This document shows, piece by piece, positions 61,757 to 64,000 of a stretch of DNA of 64,000 bases (its first letter is position 1; the number at the start of each line of letters is the position of its first letter). The position numbers were made by a program, and so were the translations under genes. The notes below the pieces were generated by a model. It had not been told where the DNA came from, searched no databases, and saw only the letters and a program-made list of their open reading frames with translations. The DNA is taken from NCBI GenBank assembly GCA_052168355.1, contig JBQLZQ010000024.1, forward strand, positions 12,755-76,754. Direction: 5' to 3'. The DNA is from JBQLZQ01 sp052168355 (GTDB taxonomy: Bacteria; Pseudomonadota; Alphaproteobacteria; DSM-16000; Inquilinaceae).

Positions 61757-61992
61757 GATCGGTCTCTCCTGCTCTGTTCGGACAAGTCGGCGACATAGGG
61801 CCAACCGCCGCTCGATCGGCCGCGCGCCCGATCGGTCTTATATAGGATAATGGGGACCGCCCCTTCCCATGTCGAGACCGGCGGGAGGTCCGGGATTTGG
61901 CTTTTCGGGTTGCGGCGCGGCATCCAACGACCGATATCATTGGGGAATTCCGCTTGGACACTCAAAGCCTCGAAGGCCGCCCGGTGGCGCAG

Positions 61993-63141
61993 ATGCGTAC
62001 CCTTACGATGACCGAAGCCGCCTCGCCCGGTGAGCGCCAGGCGTCCCTGCGGGCGGTCGACCGGGTCAGCGGTGAGCTGCGGCGGGGCGATTTCGCGCTG
62101 GTCCGACCCGATACCGGACCGGCGCTTCTGATCCAGGCCGCCGAATTGGCGACCGACGAAAGCATCGCGCGGCTAAGGGCCCTGTCCGGTCTCGACCCGG
62201 CGATCATCATCACGGCCCAACGGGCCGCGGCCCTGACCATCGGGCCCGCCGACGGCGGCGTGGTGCGCCTGACGGGCGGGCCGGCCTTGACCGCCGGGCT
62301 GGTCAGGGCGTTGAGCGACCCGACCCAGGAGATCGATTCGGCCGAACTGGAGGCCTTGCCGCGCCAGGCCGTTCCGCCGACCGACAGGATGGGTTCGGTG
62401 GCGGTGACCCGCCTCGCCAAGCTGGCGCGGCTGCTGCCCGCCCTGCTGGTCGCGCCCATCGAACGGCCGTTCGCGACCGAGCGGTTGTTGGCCAAGGCCG
62501 ACATCCTGTCGGTCAGCGCCTTCGACATCGATTTTTACGAGGTGCATGCGGCCCGCAGCATGACCCGGGTGGCCCACGCCTCCGTCCCCCTGGACGGCGC
62601 GGAGGCCACGCGCATCGTCGCCTTCCGGCCGACCGACGGTGGACAGGAGCATCTGGCCATCGTCATCGGCCAACCCGACCCGGACCGGCCGGTCCTGGCC
62701 CGTCTTCATTCGGAATGCTTTACCGGCGACCTGCTGGGGTCGCTGCGCTGCGACTGCGGCCAGCAGCTGCGGGGTGCGATCGGGCAGATCGCGGCCGCCG
62801 GGGCCGGCGTTCTGCTTTACCTGGCCCAGGAAGGGCGCGGCATCGGTCTGGTCAACAAGCTGCGGGCCTACCGGTTGCAGGACGCCGCGTTCGATACGGT
62901 GGATGCCAACGAAATGCTGGGCTATGACGCTGACGAGCGTTTGTACCAGCCGGCGGCGGAGATGCTTCGGCAGCTTGGCTTCGAACGGGTCCGTCTGATG
63001 ACCAACAACCCGGACAAGCTGGCCCAGCTGGCACGGTGCGGGATCGACGTTGTGGAGCGTGTCGCTCACGCTTTCCCCGCCAACGGCCACAACGAGTTCT
63101 ACCTGGCGACCAAGAAAGAACGGAGCGGCCACCTGCTGTAA
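61993..63141 (+). CDS. ribA: GTP cyclohydrolase II with N-terminal extension
   Basis: The 382-aa protein has a C-terminal RibA domain with the zinc site ECFTGDLLGSLRCDCGQQL, YLAQEGRGIGLVNKL and LMTNNPDKLAQL. It opens GTP in the first step of riboflavin synthesis. The first ~170 residues (VDRVSGELRRGDFALV ... PAIIITAQRAAALTI) look like a worn 3,4-dihydroxy-2-butanone-4-phosphate synthase domain, as in many alphaproteobacterial RibA proteins (family recollection). The ATG at 61993 is chosen because codon use upstream loses its GC bias; a TTG at 61897 after GGGAGG and an ATG at 62008 are alternatives. Confidence 0.9.
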   Translation: MRTLTMTEAASPGERQASLRAVDRVSGELRRGDFALVRPDTGPALLIQAAELATDESIARLRALSGLDPAIIITAQRAAALTIGPADGGVVRLTGGPALTAGLVRALSDPTQEIDSAELEALPRQAVPPTDRMGSVAVTRLAKLARLLPALLVAPIERPFATERLLAKADILSVSAFDIDFYEVHAARSMTRVAHASVPLDGAEATRIVAFRPTDGGQEHLAIVIGQPDPDRPVLARLHSECFTGDLLGSLRCDCGQQLRGAIGQIAAAGAGVLLYLAQEGRGIGLVNKLRAYRLQDAAFDTVDANEMLGYDADERLYQPAAEMLRQLGFERVRLMTNNPDKLAQLARCGIDVVERVAHAFPANGHNEFYLATKKERSGHLL

Positions 63142-63491
63142 CGGGAAGGCCGGTCGAGGCGGAGAGGACCACCACCGACGTTTTTTGGCCAGCGGTAGTC
63201 GATATATCTCGAATTGATATAAAACCGGACGAAATATCCTCGATTCTGCGCCAGGCCCTCGGTGCCGATTCGAAACTGGTGTCGGCCCACGACGCCCTGT
63301 CCCGGACCAAGCGGTTCGGGACCGGAGATGCCGACCTGAAGGCGCTTCTGGCTGTGGAAAAGGATGCCGCGGCCGGCAATTGCTGACCAGCGACCGGCGG
63401 CATCGAGGCGGCAACATCTGCCTGCCGCCGTGTCGACACGAGGGAATGCGGGGCGTTAACTCTGGCACGGCGCTTGCGTGCCCAGCGCGCT
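63142..63491. other. 350-bp interval between ribA and the right-end gene
   Basis: No convincing gene. The plus-strand frame to 63386 encodes IDIKPDEISSILRQAL (63213-63260), reminiscent of the start of F1-ATPase alpha subunits. It has no usable start codon (only a GTG at 63279) and diverges directly after. An AT-rich patch with TTTTTT and GATATATC-like sequence lies at 63181-63225. Confidence 0.4.
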
Positions 63492-64000
63492 ATGTCCATC
63501 GATCACGCCAGCCGATTCGCCGCCACGTCCGTTCCGGAGGGTTCCGCACGACGAGTCTGGAACCGTCCGGCCGATGCGGACGCCTACATGACACCGTCCG
63601 ATCGGGCTCGGATTCCGGGGCAGGCGGACGCGTCGGAGGGCGATTTCAGCTTTTGGGACCTGGTCGATATCGTCAATCCGCTGCAGCATATTCCCTTCCT
63701 GTCCAGCGTCTACCGCGAGCTGACCGGCGACACCATCAAGCCCCAGGCCCGTATTCTGGGAGACGCCCTTTATGGCGGTCCGGTGGGCCTGGTCGCGGGT
63801 CTGGCCAACGCCATCCTGGAGGAGAATACCGGCCGCGACGCCGGGGCCCACGCCATCGCCATGCTGGACGGCCGCGACGACGCGCCGGCGGATCAGGAGG
63901 ACGGCGGCGTGGTCGCCGCCGATGCCCCCGACCCAACACCCGATCCCGCCGCGGTTCCCATCGCCGGCACGGCGGGCGATCCGGCCGTTACGACGCCGGC
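63492..64000 (+). CDS. Unrecognised protein, 3' partial
   Basis: The frame from the ATG at 63492 is open to the window edge (169 codons seen). The conserved-looking part is FSFWDLVDIVNPLQHIPFLS, then SVYRELTGDTIKPQARIL and GGPVGLVAGLANAILEENTG, with a Gly/Ala-rich amphipathic helix. It is followed by an Asp/Ala/Pro-rich stretch of low complexity. I recall similar uncharacterised alphaproteobacterial proteins but can give no function. Strong third-position GC bias supports it as a real gene. Confidence 0.7.
   Translation, partial: MSIDHASRFAATSVPEGSARRVWNRPADADAYMTPSDRARIPGQADASEGDFSFWDLVDIVNPLQHIPFLSSVYRELTGDTIKPQARILGDALYGGPVGLVAGLANAILEENTGRDAGAHAIAMLDGRDDAPADQEDGGVVAADAPDPTPDPAAVPIAGTAGDPAVTTP

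Noticed and set aside
61897..61992. RibA start at the TTG of 61897
   Set aside because: Although GGGAGG precedes it, third-position GC bias is lost here and the added residues look non-coding; kept only as an alternative.

Overview
The window is very GC-rich and reads as a chromosomal segment of an alphaproteobacterium, most likely from the Rhodospirillales. The reasons are the heme-locus order (hemD fused to a mitofilin-like protein, then hemY), the run glnK-amtB-dapC-ftsK-lolA, a class III adenylate cyclase with an integral membrane domain, an HRxKN-type histidine kinase, and dispersed G+C-rich palindromic repeats. No phage, plasmid or CRISPR locus is seen. A 100-N assembly gap lies at 39551-39650.

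Layout. 1-3606: 3' part of a heme-biosynthesis locus (HemD/HTH/mitofilin-like fusion, then HemY). 3722-6155: tRNA-Thr(CGT) followed by a compact, visibly less GC-rich island. The island holds a decayed IS481-type transposase and a three-gene cassette of unknown function headed by a TIGR04255-like protein. 6291-10085: VOC protein, sensor kinase and leuA. 10207-16316: amidohydrolase, a trypsin-fold protein lacking the catalytic serine, a secreted HExxH protein, a PhyH dioxygenase, a PhnD-like binding protein, a fatty acid desaturase and an XRE regulator. 16388-26847: SDR, Bax-inhibitor-1 protein, a YbbA/YbbP-like ABC exporter divergent from the TesA-like esterase, FIST protein, aldo/keto reductase, ThpR, DinB protein and a UbiH-type hydroxylase. 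27162-39093: nitrogen control and ammonium uptake (glnK-amtB), then dapC, ftsK, lolA, sterol desaturase-like, class I glutamine amidotransferase, an unrecognised 464-aa protein, FAH hydrolase and exonuclease III. Tandem and palindromic repeats are interspersed here.

39787-43444 (minus strand) is a three-gene unit: a very unusual ABC transporter whose nucleotide-binding domain is degenerate and carries extra copies of one motif, a stand-alone cyclic-nucleotide-binding protein, and a small methyltransferase. 43635-56379 (plus strand) is a 12.7-kb run of eleven closely packed genes, many overlapping by 4 bp. It holds four glycosyltransferases, a histidine phosphatase, a polysaccharide-deacetylase-like protein, a small membrane protein and a complete oligopeptide/oligosaccharide-type ABC importer. 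56399-63141 carries the adenylate cyclase, 1-Cys peroxiredoxin, methyltransferase, metallo-beta-lactamase-fold hydrolase, PhoB-type response regulator, DUF427 protein and RibA. A gene of unknown function runs off the right end.

The strongest candidates for something undescribed are the degenerate ABC/cNMP-binding/methyltransferase operon, the glycosyltransferase-deacetylase-importer cluster, and the TIGR04255 cassette next to tRNA-Thr. Their functions are inferred from motifs and context only; no database search was possible.
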